Source: Actinomadura pelletieri DSM 43383 (GTDB taxonomy: Bacteria; Actinomycetota; Actinomycetes; Streptosporangiales; Streptosporangiaceae). Taken from it: DNA of 64,000 bases. This document shows, in pieces, positions 31,364 through 40,392 of this stretch. Each line of letters begins with the position of its first letter. Position 1 is the first letter of the stretch. The notes beneath the pieces are model-generated. The model searched no databases. It had not been told where the DNA came from and saw nothing but the letters and a program-made list of their open reading frames with translations. The DNA lies in contig NZ_RBWU01000003.1 in the NCBI RefSeq assembly GCF_003634705.1, forward strand, positions 744,001 to 808,000. Direction: 5' to 3'. The translations under genes were made by a program, and so were the position numbers.

Positions 31364-32432
31364 CCTCGGGCGCCTTCGACGGAGACGGATCCGGGAACGG
31401 AGACGGAGCCGGGGACGGAGACGGAGCCGGGGACGGAGACGGAGCCGGGGACGGAGACGGAGCCGGGGACGGAGACGGAGCCGGGGACGGAGACACGGAC
31501 GCGGGCACCGGGCCCGGGGCCTGCCGGACGCGGGCGCGCTGGGTCAGGGCCACGCAGACCAGCACCGCGACGGCCGCGAGCGCGGTGGTGGCGTCGATCC
31601 GTTCGAAGAGGAGGATCCCCGACCAGACCAGGGTCAGCAGCGGCTGGCCGAGCTGGAGCTGGCTGGCCCGCGCGATCCCGGCCCGTGCCAGGCCCTCGTA
31701 CCAGGCGAAGAAGCCGATGTAGGCGGAGAAGGCGGAGACGTAGCCGAAGCCGAGGACGGCGCGTCCCGTCCAGTCGGGCCCGGTCGTGGCGAGCAGCCAC
31801 ACGGTGACCGGGACGGTGACGGGCGTGGCCAGCACGAGCGCCCAGGAGATGACGCGCCAGCCCGGCATGTCGCGGGTCAGCCGCGCGCCCTCGGTGTAGC
31901 CGGCCGCCGCGGCGAGGAGCGCGCCGAACAGCAGCAGGTCGGCGGGCGTGAGGTGGCCCGCGCCGCGCAGGAGCGCGAAGCCGGTGACACAGACGGCGCC
32001 CGCCGCGCCCGCGAGCCAGAACGCGCGGGACGGCCGCTCCCCGGCGCGGACGGCGCCGAACACAGCGGTGGCGGCGGGCAGCAGCCCGACCACGACGGCG
32101 GAGTGGGAGGAGGACGCGCCGTGGTCGAGCGCGAGCGTGCTGAGGACCGGGAAACCGAACACGACACCGACCACGGCGACCGCGAACGCCGGAAGCTGGT
32201 CGCGACGCGGTGGACGGGCCCGCACCGATAGCAGTGCGATGGCGGCCAGAACGCTCGCGGCGGCGGCGCGGCCGACGCCGATGAGGTAGGGGTCGAGGCC
32301 CTCCAGCCCGAAGACCGTGCTGGGAAGGGTGAAGGAGAAGATCAGGACACCGATTCCGGCGAGCCAGAGGCCCGATCCGAGACCGGCGACCGCTATCGGC
32401 TCGGGAACAGTAGCGCTACTGTGGTCTCTCAT
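31332..32432 (-). CDS. EamA/DMT-superfamily transporter with Ser-Pro repeat tail
   Basis: 366-residue membrane protein with ten predicted helices in two EamA halves, the usual layout of drug/metabolite exporters. The cytoplasmic C-terminal tail from about residue 300 is a run of SPSPAP repeats encoded by an 18-bp tandem repeat. Its ATG overlaps the start codon of the divergent MocR gene (the two share CATG at 32430-32433), and a perfect 16-bp palindrome lies within its first codons. It is probably controlled by, and functionally tied to, that regulator. Substrate unknown. Confidence 0.8.
   Translation of the reverse strand: MRDHSSATVPEPIAVAGLGSGLWLAGIGVLIFSFTLPSTVFGLEGLDPYLIGVGRAAAASVLAAIALLSVRARPPRRDQLPAFAVAVVGVVFGFPVLSTLALDHGASSSHSAVVVGLLPAATAVFGAVRAGERPSRAFWLAGAAGAVCVTGFALLRGAGHLTPADLLLFGALLAAAAGYTEGARLTRDMPGWRVISWALVLATPVTVPVTVWLLATTGPDWTGRAVLGFGYVSAFSAYIGFFAWYEGLARAGIARASQLQLGQPLLTLVWSGILLFERIDATTALAAVAVLVCVALTQRARVRQAPGPVPASVSPSPAPSPSPAPSPSPAPSPSPAPSPSPAPSPFPDPSPSKAPEVSPGRSGRGA
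31381..31488. repeat. 18-bp x6 tandem repeat (SPSPAP tail)
   Basis: Six head-to-tail copies of GGAGACGGAGCCGGGGAC, the first degenerate, at 31381, 31399, 31417, 31435, 31453 and 31471. It encodes Ser-Pro-Ser-Pro-Ala-Pro on the minus strand. Perfect copies imply recent expansion or slippage. Confidence 0.95.
32407..32422. promoter_or_regulatory. 16-bp perfect palindrome, candidate MocR operator
   Basis: ACAGTAGCGCTACTGT lies 8 bases before the MocR ATG and inside the first codons of the DMT gene. A partial half-site (ATAGCAGTG) recurs at 32441-32449. This is a good candidate for the binding site that controls both genes. Confidence 0.65.
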
Positions 32433-33831
32433 GAAACACGATAGCAGTGCGATCGCGCTTGCCGACGCGCTGCGTGCCGACGTCCGCCGGATGAGCCCCG
32501 GTGAGCGGCTGCCGTCGAGCCGGAGCCTGGTCGAGCGGCACCGGGTCGGCCCGGCGACGGTGTCGCGGGCGCTGGCCCTGCTGGCCGCCGAGGGCCTGGT
32601 GGTGACACGGCCCGGCAGCGGCGCGTTCGCCGTGGGGCGCCGCGAGACCGTCACCGAACCGGCCGACTTCGGCTGGCAGGCCGTGACGCTCGGCGACAGG
32701 TCCGTCGACTCGGCCGGGGTGTCGTGGCTGCTCACCCCGCCGCCGGAAGGCGTGGTCGCGCTGAGCGGCGGCTACCTGCATCCGACGCTGCAGCCGACGC
32801 GGGCGCTCGCCACGGCGGCGGCGCGGGCGGCGCGGCGCCCGGACGCCTGGGAGATGCCCAGGCTCGGCGGGATGCCGGAGTTGCGCGCCTGGGTGGCCCG
32901 CACGGTCGGCGGCGCGGTCTCCCCCGCCGACGTGGTGATCACCAACGGCGGGCAGCAGTCGCTGACGACCGTCCTGCGGGCGCTGCTCCCGCCGGGCGCG
33001 CCGCTGCTGGTCGAGTCGCCGACGTACCTGGGCGTCCTCGCCATCGCGCGGGCGAGCGGGCTGCATCCGGTGCCCGTCCCGGTGGACCAGGACGGGGTCC
33101 GGCCCGACCTGCTGGCCGAGGCGTTCGCGATGAGCGGGGCCCGGGTCTTCTACTGCCAGCCCGCGTTCCACAACCCGACCGGGACCGTGCTGGGCGAGGA
33201 ACGGCGCGCGCGGGTCCTCGACATCGCGCGCGCGGCGGGCGCCTTCGTGATCGAGGACGACTTCGCGCGGCACCTCGGGATCACCCCGCCCCCGCCGCCG
33301 CTGGTCGCGCGGGACACCGACGGGCGCGTCGTGCACATCGCGTCCCTGACGAAGGCCACGGCGCCGAGCCTGCGCGTCGCGGCGGTGACCGCCCGCGGCC
33401 CGGTCGCCGAGCGGATCCGCGCGACCCAGCTCGTCGAGGAGTTCTTCCCGGCCAGGCCGTTGCAGGAGACGCTGCTGGAGCTGGTCAGCTCGCCCGGGTG
33501 GCCACGGCATCTGCGCGCCGTCCGCGCGGCCCTGCGCTCGCGCCGGGACGCGCTGCTCACCGCCCTCGCCCGGGAGCTGCCCGAGCTGCGGGTGAACCGG
33601 CCGGGCGGCGGGCTGCACCTGTGGGCGCGCCTGCCGGACGGCGTCGACGACACCGCCCTCACCGAGGCCGCCCTGCGCGCCGGTGTCCTGGTCAGCGCCG
33701 GACGGCCGTTCTTCCCCGCCGAGGCCCCCGCCCCGCACCTGCGGATCAGCTACGGGACGGCGGCGTCGGAGGCGGAGCTTGTGGAGGGCGTCCGGCGTCT
33801 CGGCGCCGTCCTGCGGTCACGACTAGGCTGA
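32431..33831 (+). CDS. MocR/PdxR-type GntR regulator with aminotransferase domain
   Basis: 466-residue protein. The N-terminal winged helix (residues 4-72, LPSSRSLVERHRVGPATVSRALALLAAEGLV) is fused to a fold-type-I aminotransferase-like domain carrying the PLP lysine in SLTKATAPSLRVA (near residue 310). Such regulators sense PLP or an amino-acid-like ligand. It is divergent from, and start-overlapping with, the DMT exporter. No ribosome site precedes the ATG, so the message may be leaderless. Confidence 0.9.
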   Translation: MKHDSSAIALADALRADVRRMSPGERLPSSRSLVERHRVGPATVSRALALLAAEGLVVTRPGSGAFAVGRRETVTEPADFGWQAVTLGDRSVDSAGVSWLLTPPPEGVVALSGGYLHPTLQPTRALATAAARAARRPDAWEMPRLGGMPELRAWVARTVGGAVSPADVVITNGGQQSLTTVLRALLPPGAPLLVESPTYLGVLAIARASGLHPVPVPVDQDGVRPDLLAEAFAMSGARVFYCQPAFHNPTGTVLGEERRARVLDIARAAGAFVIEDDFARHLGITPPPPPLVARDTDGRVVHIASLTKATAPSLRVAAVTARGPVAERIRATQLVEEFFPARPLQETLLELVSSPGWPRHLRAVRAALRSRRDALLTALARELPELRVNRPGGGLHLWARLPDGVDDTALTEAALRAGVLVSAGRPFFPAEAPAPHLRISYGTAASEAELVEGVRRLGAVLRSRLG

Positions 33832-33855
33832 GATCGCGAACAGGCGGGAGGGGTG

Positions 33856-34410
33856 ATGGCCGACGCTCGGGACGACCCCGCGCTGCTGCTGAGGGACTTC
33901 GTCAACACGCTCAACGTCGAGGAGGGCGCGGACGAGCTCGCGACCCCCGCCGCGCTCGCCGGATGGCTCGCCGGGCGCCGTCTCGCCCCGGCCGGCGCGA
34001 CGGCCACCGACCTCGACCTGGCCACCGCGATCACGCTCCGGGAGGGCCTGCGCGCGGCGTGGACCGCCCACCACGCGCCGCGCCCCGCCGACCTTCCGGC
34101 CGACCTTCCCGACGATCTGGAGGACGCCCTGGCCGCGCTGCCGCTGCGGCTCACCCTCTCCGGAGGGTCTCCCGGGCTCGTTCCCCTCGATCCGCCCGCG
34201 ACGTCCGCCGCCGCGCTGGCCCGACTCACCGCCGCGATCATGGACACGGTCGCCGCCGGGACGTGGCCGCGGCTGAAGGTCTGCCAGGAGGACACCTGCC
34301 GGTGGGCGTTCCTGGACACGTCCAAGAACCGGTCCCGGGCCTGGTGTTCGATGAGGGTCTGCGGCAACCGCACCAAGACGCGCGCCTACCGGGCCCGGCG
34401 CAGAGCCTGA
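33856..34410 (+). CDS. CGNR zinc-finger / ABATE-domain protein
   Basis: 184-residue protein with an N-terminal ABATE-like domain (RDFVNTLNVEEG..., start of DUF1470) and a C-terminal CGNR zinc finger (CQEDTCRWAFLDTSKNRSR.. WCSMRVCGNRTKTRAYR), considered a DNA-binding module of stress-type regulators. The ATG at 33856 follows GGGAGGGG. It lies 24 bases after the MocR gene and is likely co-transcribed. Confidence 0.88.
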   Translation: MADARDDPALLLRDFVNTLNVEEGADELATPAALAGWLAGRRLAPAGATATDLDLATAITLREGLRAAWTAHHAPRPADLPADLPDDLEDALAALPLRLTLSGGSPGLVPLDPPATSAAALARLTAAIMDTVAAGTWPRLKVCQEDTCRWAFLDTSKNRSRAWCSMRVCGNRTKTRAYRARRRA

Positions 34411-34487
34411 CCGTGCCCGCCGCCGGCCCGCAGCGCCGCGGGCTCTAGGGTGGGCGATGATCCCCGAACGAGAGGACGTGCCACGTC

Positions 34488-35027
34488 ATGGCCGATGTCG
34501 GAGTGCGGCCCGCGCGGCGTGCGGACGCCGCCGCGGTCGCCGACGTCCAGGTGCGGGCGTGGCGGCACGGCTACCGCGATCTGCTGCCCGCGGACGTCCT
34601 CGCCGAGGTGACCGCGCCCGCCGCGCTGGAGGTGTGGCGGGACAGGTGGGCGGACGCGGCGACGGCGCCGCCGAGCCCGCGGCACCGGCTGCTCGTCGCG
34701 GTGGCGTCCGACCTCGTCGTCGGGTTCGCCGCGCACGGACCGGCCGAGGACCCCGACCTCGACCCGGAGCGGACCGCCGAACTGATCACGTTGCTGGTCG
34801 ACCCGGCGCACGCCCGCGCCGGGCACGGCAGCCGGCTGCTCGCCGCCACCGCCGACCTGTTGCGCGAGGACGGCTTCGTCACCCTGATCACCTGGGTGTT
34901 CGAGGACGACGAGGTGACGCGGACGTTCCTCGGCTCCGCCGGATGGGCGCCGGACGGCACGTCCCGGACCCTCGACATGGGCGAGCCCGTCCGGCAGATC
35001 CGCCTGCACACCGACATCAGCGGTTGA
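34488..35027 (+). CDS. GNAT-family N-acetyltransferase
   Basis: 179-residue acetyl-CoA-dependent transferase. The core reads ITLLVDPAHARAGHGSRLLAAT (about residues 100-121), the acetyl-CoA loop, followed by a strand and WVFEDDEVTRTFLGSAGW, the C-terminal part of the fold. Target unknown. It stands between the CGNR gene and the efflux pump on the same strand. Confidence 0.88.
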   Translation: MADVGVRPARRADAAAVADVQVRAWRHGYRDLLPADVLAEVTAPAALEVWRDRWADAATAPPSPRHRLLVAVASDLVVGFAAHGPAEDPDLDPERTAELITLLVDPAHARAGHGSRLLAATADLLREDGFVTLITWVFEDDEVTRTFLGSAGWAPDGTSRTLDMGEPVRQIRLHTDISG

Positions 35028-35075
35028 GCAGGGGCCGGTGAGGGCCACTACGGTCCCGGCCATATCTTTGAGTCC

Positions 35076-36764
35076 GTGCCCGAGTCCACCTCCCTGTCGC
35101 CGCCGCGTGCCCCGGCGGCCGAACCCGCCTCCGGAGGCCGCCGCCGCTGGCTCGCCATGGTCGTGATGAGCCTCGGCGTCTCCCTGGTCGTGGTGGACGC
35201 GACGATCGTCGGGGTGCTGCTGCCGCAGATCGTCACCGAACTGGGCCTGACGACGTCCGACGCCGAATGGGTCACCTCGGTCTACGCGCTGGTGTTCGCC
35301 GCGCTGCTGATCCCGTTCGGGCGCGCCGGTGACCTGTTCGGACGGCGCCGGATGTTCGTGCTCGGCGTGGGCGTGTTCGCGGCGGCGAGCGTCGTCGCCG
35401 CGCTCGCGGGCGCCGGTTCGGCGCTGATCGGCGCGCGGGCGCTCCAGGGCGTCGGCGCGTCGATGATCCTGCCCGCGACGTTGTCGACGGTGCACACCGT
35501 GTTCACCGGACGGGACCGCGCCGTCGCGTTCGGGATCTGGGGCTCGATGATCAGCGGCATGGCGGCGCTCGGCCCGCTCGCGGGCGGTGCCCTGGCCGCC
35601 GGGGGCGGCTGGCGCTGGGCCTTCGCGATCAACCTGCCGCTCGGCGCGGCGTTGATCGTCGGGGCGCTGCGGTTGATGCCCGAGACCCGCCAGGGCCTGC
35701 CCGCGAACGCGCGGCGCGACATCGACTGGACGGGCGGGCTGCTGGCCGCGCTCGGCCTCGGCGCGCTGGTCTGCGGGATCATCGAGGGGCCCGGCTACGG
35801 CTGGTGGGCCGTGACGCGTCCGTTCTCGCTCGGCGGGTTCGACTGGCCGGAGTCGGGGCTCTCGCCCGTCCCTGTCGTCCTCGCGCTGGGCGTCCTGCTG
35901 CTCGCTGCGCTGGTCGTCGTCGAACGGTCGCGGGCGGCGGCCGGACGGGCCGTGATGCTCGACCTCGACCTGTTCCGCATCCCGAACTTCCGCCGGGGAA
36001 ACCTGGCGTCGGCCCTCGTCAACGTCGGAGAGCTCGGGCTCCTGTTCGTCCTGCCGCTGTTCCTGCTCGGCGTGCACGGTACGTCCCCCCTGCAGATCAG
36101 CGTCGCGATCCTGCCGCTCGCCGTGGGCGCGTTCCTCTCCGGCGGCTACGCGGGCAGGCTCGCCGACCGGCACGGTGCCCACCGTGTCGTGCAGATCGGG
36201 ATGGTGCTGGAGGTCGCCGCGGTCATCGCGCTGGGCCTCACCGTGTCGGCGTCCACGGGCGGGCTCGGGCTCGCGCCGTGGATGCTGCTGTACGGGTTCG
36301 GTCTCGGTCTGACGTCCGCGCAGCTGACGAACGTGTCGCTGGCGGACGTCCCGCACGCGCGGGCCGGGCAGGCGTCCGGCACCCAGTCCACGGCCCGGCA
36401 GGTCGGCGCCGCGCTCGGCATCGCCGCCGTCGGGACGGTGTTCGCGACGAGCCTCGGACACGCCATGACCGACCGGATCTCCGGCTCCGCGCTGCCTCCC
36501 GAGGAGCGCGCCGCGATCGTCCACGACCTGCGTCAGAGCGCCGGGACCTACGGGCGCGAGCTGCACGCCACACCCGCACGCGCCGCCGAGGCGCGCGCCG
36601 CCGACGCGAGCCTCGCCGTGGCGACCAGGCACGCCGCGCTCGCCACCGCCGCGATCCTCACGCTCGGCCTCGCCATGACGTTGCGGCTGCGTCCCGGCGG
36701 TGATCGCCGTACGGCAGAATCCGGAGGGACAACGCCCCTGTCAGCCCAGGAGAACAAGCGGTAA
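35076..36764 (+). CDS. DHA2-family MFS efflux transporter
   Basis: 562-residue major-facilitator antiporter of the EmrB/QacA type, with 14 predicted helices. VVDATIVGVLLPQIV in helix 1 is the DHA2 motif D1, and GRAGDLFGRRRMF is motif A. It probably exports drugs or an endogenous metabolite. The GTG start at 35076 lacks a clear ribosome site. It ends 2 bases before menA. Confidence 0.9.
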   Translation: MPESTSLSPPRAPAAEPASGGRRRWLAMVVMSLGVSLVVVDATIVGVLLPQIVTELGLTTSDAEWVTSVYALVFAALLIPFGRAGDLFGRRRMFVLGVGVFAAASVVAALAGAGSALIGARALQGVGASMILPATLSTVHTVFTGRDRAVAFGIWGSMISGMAALGPLAGGALAAGGGWRWAFAINLPLGAALIVGALRLMPETRQGLPANARRDIDWTGGLLAALGLGALVCGIIEGPGYGWWAVTRPFSLGGFDWPESGLSPVPVVLALGVLLLAALVVVERSRAAAGRAVMLDLDLFRIPNFRRGNLASALVNVGELGLLFVLPLFLLGVHGTSPLQISVAILPLAVGAFLSGGYAGRLADRHGAHRVVQIGMVLEVAAVIALGLTVSASTGGLGLAPWMLLYGFGLGLTSAQLTNVSLADVPHARAGQASGTQSTARQVGAALGIAAVGTVFATSLGHAMTDRISGSALPPEERAAIVHDLRQSAGTYGRELHATPARAAEARAADASLAVATRHAALATAAILTLGLAMTLRLRPGGDRRTAESGGTTPLSAQENKR

Positions 36765-36766
36765 CC

Positions 36767-37633
36767 GTGGCCACGCTTTCCCAATGGGTCGCCGGATCCC
36801 GGCCCCGCACCCTGCCCGCGTCCCTCGTCCCCGTCGTCGTCGGCACCGGTGTCGCCGTGGGCGAGGGCGGCGCCGTCTGGTGGCGCGCCGCGCTCGCCGG
36901 GTTCGTGTCCGTCGCCCTGCAGGTCGGCGTGAACTACTCCAACGACTACAGCGACGGAGTTCGCGGCACGGACGAGGCCCGCGTCGGCCCGCTCCGTCTC
37001 GTCGGGTCGAAGGTCGCGCCGCCGAGACAGGTCCTCGCCGCCGCGCTCGGCTGCTTCTTCGCCGCCGCCGTCGCCGGGCTCGTCCTCGCCGCCGTGACGA
37101 CCTGGTGGCTGCTGCTCGTCGGGGCGGCCGCGATCCTCGCGGCCTGGTTCTACACGGGCGGGAGCACCCCGTACGGCTACCGGGCGCTCGGCGAGGTCTC
37201 GGTGTTCGTCTTCTTCGGCCTCGTCGCCGTCGTCGGGACGACGTACGTGCAGGTGGAGGGCCTGCCGTGGGAGGCGTGGGCCGCCGCCGTCCCGGTCGGG
37301 CTGCTGGCCTGCGGGCTGCTCGCCGCCAACAATCTGCGTGACATCCCCACCGACCGCGAGGCGGGAAAGCGGACCCTCGCCGTGCTGCTCGGCGACCCCT
37401 GGACCCGTGTCCTGTACGCGGCGTGCACCGCGCTGCCGTTCATGGTCGTCCTGGCGCTGGGGGCCCCGCATCCGTGGGCGCTGATCGCGCTGCTCGCGGC
37501 GCCGCTGTCACTGCCGCCGACGCAGAAGGTGCTGGGCGGCGCGACCGGTCCCGCCCTGATCCCCGTGCTGGGCGAGACCGGCCGGTTGCAGGTCGCCTAC
37601 GGCGCGCTGCTGGCGGTGGGCCTGGCGCTCTGA
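36767..37633 (+). CDS. menA: 1,4-dihydroxy-2-naphthoate polyprenyltransferase
   Basis: 288-residue UbiA-family membrane enzyme attaching the isoprenoid chain to DHNA in menaquinone synthesis. The Asp-rich motifs are NYSNDYSDG (residues 56-64) and NNLRDIPTDREAGKRTLAV (near 187-205). It starts with GTG 2 bases after the efflux gene, with AGGAGA overlapping that gene's end. The 3' end overlaps a convergent membrane-protein gene by 37 bases. No other men genes are nearby. Confidence 0.93.
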   Translation: MATLSQWVAGSRPRTLPASLVPVVVGTGVAVGEGGAVWWRAALAGFVSVALQVGVNYSNDYSDGVRGTDEARVGPLRLVGSKVAPPRQVLAAALGCFFAAAVAGLVLAAVTTWWLLLVGAAAILAAWFYTGGSTPYGYRALGEVSVFVFFGLVAVVGTTYVQVEGLPWEAWAAAVPVGLLACGLLAANNLRDIPTDREAGKRTLAVLLGDPWTRVLYAACTALPFMVVLALGAPHPWALIALLAAPLSLPPTQKVLGGATGPALIPVLGETGRLQVAYGALLAVGLAL

Positions 37634-38619
37634 GCGTTCGCGCCCCGCTCGGCGAGCAGGACGGCCCCGGTGACGCCCATGAGCAGCCCGGCGAGCAACC
37701 CGCACAGGACCGTCAGGTTCAGCGCGCTCGTCGAACTCGAGTCGAGGAACTCAGGCCGGCTGAGCACCGTGATGAGTTCGTACAGCGACCAGGTGAACGT
37801 GGCGCCCGTCCCGATCCAGGCGCCCGCCAGCGGCCCCACGAACCGCGCCGGACGGCGGCCGCGCTGGACGATCAACAGCAACGCCACCGCTCCCACGACC
37901 GCCATCAGGCCCGTCACGCCGTCGATCGTCTGGTGGGCCGGCCCCCGACGGGCGAGTTCCTCGGCGCGGATTCCGGCCGTCCCGCCGAGCGCCCAGTAGA
38001 ACTGCACGGCCGCGAAGACGGCGGCGAACACTCCCGCCGTACGCGCCATGAGCACCTGCAACCCGTGTGTCGCGCCCCGGGCGACGTCCCTGGTGCGGAC
38101 GGTGAACACGTCCGGCCACCGGTCCCTCGCGTACAGGAGGAAGGCGACGAGCAGCCCGACCCCCTGCACCGTGAACCCCGTGTACACGACGCCGTACACC
38201 CAGGTCTGTAGCTCGTCACCGGCCCCGGACTGGGTCAGCGGCTCGTCGGAGTACAGTGTCTGCACGGTGACACCGATCGGGACCGCCAGGCCGATCGGCG
38301 CGAGCAGCCCCGCGCCGATCCAGATCGGGGTCAGCACCAGCCACGCCGGAACCCGCCGCCCCCAGGGGAAGGTGAACGCCAGCGCGACCAGCACGGCCAC
38401 CGCGTCCATGCCCATGGTGATCGCGTTGCCCACATAGAGCGCGGAGGACTTGGCCGCCTCCACGTCGTTCCAGCCCACCGTGCTGCCGGACAGCCAGGCG
38501 AGCTTGATCGTGAGGTAGGGGACGCAGGCGGCGACGGTCACCGCGCACACGGCCGGCCGAAGACGCCCCGGCTCCCGGCGCGCGGTCGACGCCCACCGGT
38601 TGAGAACTGAAACGGTCAT
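37597..38619 (-). CDS. Integral membrane protein, unknown function
   Basis: 340-residue protein with eight or more hydrophobic helices, no recognised family, and no catalytic motif. A short basic N-terminus precedes the first helix. The ATG at 38619 is chosen as the first start just before that helix; a longer in-frame reading has no ribosome site. It overlaps the menA end (37597-37633). Confidence 0.7.
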   Translation of the reverse strand: MTVSVLNRWASTARREPGRLRPAVCAVTVAACVPYLTIKLAWLSGSTVGWNDVEAAKSSALYVGNAITMGMDAVAVLVALAFTFPWGRRVPAWLVLTPIWIGAGLLAPIGLAVPIGVTVQTLYSDEPLTQSGAGDELQTWVYGVVYTGFTVQGVGLLVAFLLYARDRWPDVFTVRTRDVARGATHGLQVLMARTAGVFAAVFAAVQFYWALGGTAGIRAEELARRGPAHQTIDGVTGLMAVVGAVALLLIVQRGRRPARFVGPLAGAWIGTGATFTWSLYELITVLSRPEFLDSSSTSALNLTVLCGLLAGLLMGVTGAVLLAERGANAQSARPTASSAP

Positions 38620-38684
38620 GCCCAGAAGATGGCGCGGCGAGCCCCGCGCCATCTTCCCGCCGCCGGGTGAAATGAACGCCGTCA

Positions 38685-38702
38685 CTCCCCCGCGAGGGGG
38701 AG
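38685..38702 (-). terminator. ung terminator
   Basis: Perfect 7-bp stem CTCCCCC/GGGGGAG with a GCGA loop, 8 bases past the ung stop. Confidence 0.5.
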
Positions 38703-38710
38703 GCGAACAC

Positions 38711-39403
38711 TCAGGGCGCCGCCGTCTCCGCCCCCCAGTCGATCTCCGGGAGACCGGCGTCGACCAGTGCCTTGTTCACGGCGCTGAACGGACGCGTCCC
38801 GAAGAACTTCTTGGCGCTGAGCGGACTCGGATGCGCCGACTCGATCACGGTGTGCTGCGGCCCGGTGATGAGACGCGCCTTCTTACGGGCGTAGGCGCCC
38901 CACAGCACGAACACCACGCGTTCGGTCTTGTCGTTCAGCGCCCGGATCGCCGCGTCGGTGAAGTCCTCCCAGCCCTTACCGGCGTGCGAGTTCGCCTCAC
39001 CGGCCCGAACGGTCAGGACCGCGTTGAGCAGCAGGACGCCCTGCGACGCCCACCGGGTCAGGTCGCCGGATTTCGCGACCGGCACGTCGAGATCGGTGGC
39101 CAGTTCCTTGTAGATGTTGCGCAGCGACGGAGGCAGCCGGACCCCGTCGCGCACGCTGAAGCTGAGCCCGTGCGCCTGGCCGGGCCCGTGGTAGGGGTCC
39201 TGCCCGAGGATCAGGACGCGCGCACCGTCGAACGGGCAATGGCGGAACGCGCTGAAGAGGTCCTCGCGCGGCGGGTAGACGGTCTGCTGCGCGTACTCCC
39301 CCGCGACGAACGCTCCCAGCGCGGCGGTGGCGATCGGGTCGAGCAGCGGATCGAGCCGCTCCCGCCAGCCGCCGGGCAGCATTTCCATCAGGTCGAGGGA
39401 CAT
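38711..39403 (-). CDS. ung: Uracil-DNA glycosylase, family 1
   Basis: 230-residue repair enzyme excising uracil from DNA. The water-activating motif GQDPYHGPGQAHG contains Asp69, and the C-terminal HPSPLS loop carries the catalytic His. Start is the ATG at 39403, with GGAGG about 10 bases upstream; an ORF extension of 92 codons before it is not family-like. Confidence 0.96.
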   Translation of the reverse strand: MSLDLMEMLPGGWRERLDPLLDPIATAALGAFVAGEYAQQTVYPPREDLFSAFRHCPFDGARVLILGQDPYHGPGQAHGLSFSVRDGVRLPPSLRNIYKELATDLDVPVAKSGDLTRWASQGVLLLNAVLTVRAGEANSHAGKGWEDFTDAAIRALNDKTERVVFVLWGAYARKKARLITGPQHTVIESAHPSPLSAKKFFGTRPFSAVNKALVDAGLPEIDWGAETAAP

Positions 39404-39518
39404 TGGTTTCGGGCCTCCGAGGACGTGATCGCCAGTGCGGCTCACCCTAGCCCGCGGCACTGACACGCCAGGGCGGAAATCCGGGAGCGAAACCCTCCCG
39501 ACCCTAGGATGAAGCCAT

Positions 39519-40298
39519 ATGCCCGATTCCCCCCGTCGGCGGCGGCTCCTCACGTCCGTTCCGCTCACCGCGCTCACCGTCCTCGCCGTCGGCACGGGCT
39601 GCGGCGGCTCGTCCGGGCCGACCACGCTCACCGTCCTCGCCTCCTCGTCGCTGACCGAGGCGCTCGACGAGATCGGCACGGCCTACCACCACAAACACCC
39701 CGACGTCAGGCTCCGCTTCGAGTTCGGCGACGCGCCCCGGATCGCCGCCCGGCTGTCCGGCCACCATCCCGGCGACGTGGTGGTGACGGCCGACCATGTG
39801 AGCCTGAACGACTCCGACGACGCCCTCACCGGACGGCGCAGGACCATCGCGCACACGTCCCTGACCATCGCCGTCGCAACCGGCAACCCGCACCGCCTCC
39901 GCGGCCTGGACGACCTCACACGCCCCCGGCTGCGCGTCGCGGTCGGCGCCGACACCGTCCCCGTGGGCCGCTACACCCGCCAGGCTCTCGCCAAGGCGGG
40001 ACTGACCGTCCGGTGGAACTCCCAGGAGATCAGCGCCCGCGCCGTCCTGGACCGCGTCCGCTCCGGCGAGGCGGACGCCGGACTCGTCTACGTCACCGAC
40101 CTGCGCTCGGCGGGGGTCGCCGTGAGCAGCGTCCCCATCCCGGCGGACCAGAACGTCACCGTCACCTTCCCCGCCGCCGCCATCGGAGACAGCGACCACA
40201 AAGAGACCGCGAGCGCGTTCGTCTCATGGCTGGTGACCCCGGCCGCCCAGAAGCTACTCAACAAGTACGGCTTCGCCACCCCCACCTCCCCCCAGTAA
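39519..40298 (+). CDS. modA: Molybdate-type ABC binding lipoprotein (orphan ModA)
   Basis: 259-residue periplasmic-type protein. The signal peptide ends at lipobox VGTGC with Cys28; the mature part is a ModA-like fold (TVLASSSLTEALDEIG, then PGDVVVTAD and GEADAGLVYVTD). It should bind molybdate or another oxyanion. modB and modC are not adjacent, so it either pairs with a distant system or has another role. AGGA lies 9 bases upstream of the ATG. Confidence 0.85.
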   Translation: MPDSPRRRRLLTSVPLTALTVLAVGTGCGGSSGPTTLTVLASSSLTEALDEIGTAYHHKHPDVRLRFEFGDAPRIAARLSGHHPGDVVVTADHVSLNDSDDALTGRRRTIAHTSLTIAVATGNPHRLRGLDDLTRPRLRVAVGADTVPVGRYTRQALAKAGLTVRWNSQEISARAVLDRVRSGEADAGLVYVTDLRSAGVAVSSVPIPADQNVTVTFPAAAIGDSDHKETASAFVSWLVTPAAQKLLNKYGFATPTSPQ

Positions 40299-40392
40299 GG
40301 CTCACCAGAGCCGATCACCGAATCCGGGTACGCTGACTACACACGGTCCTCTACGATGCCGGGAGCCGAACGTGATGGAGGAATCACCCAAA

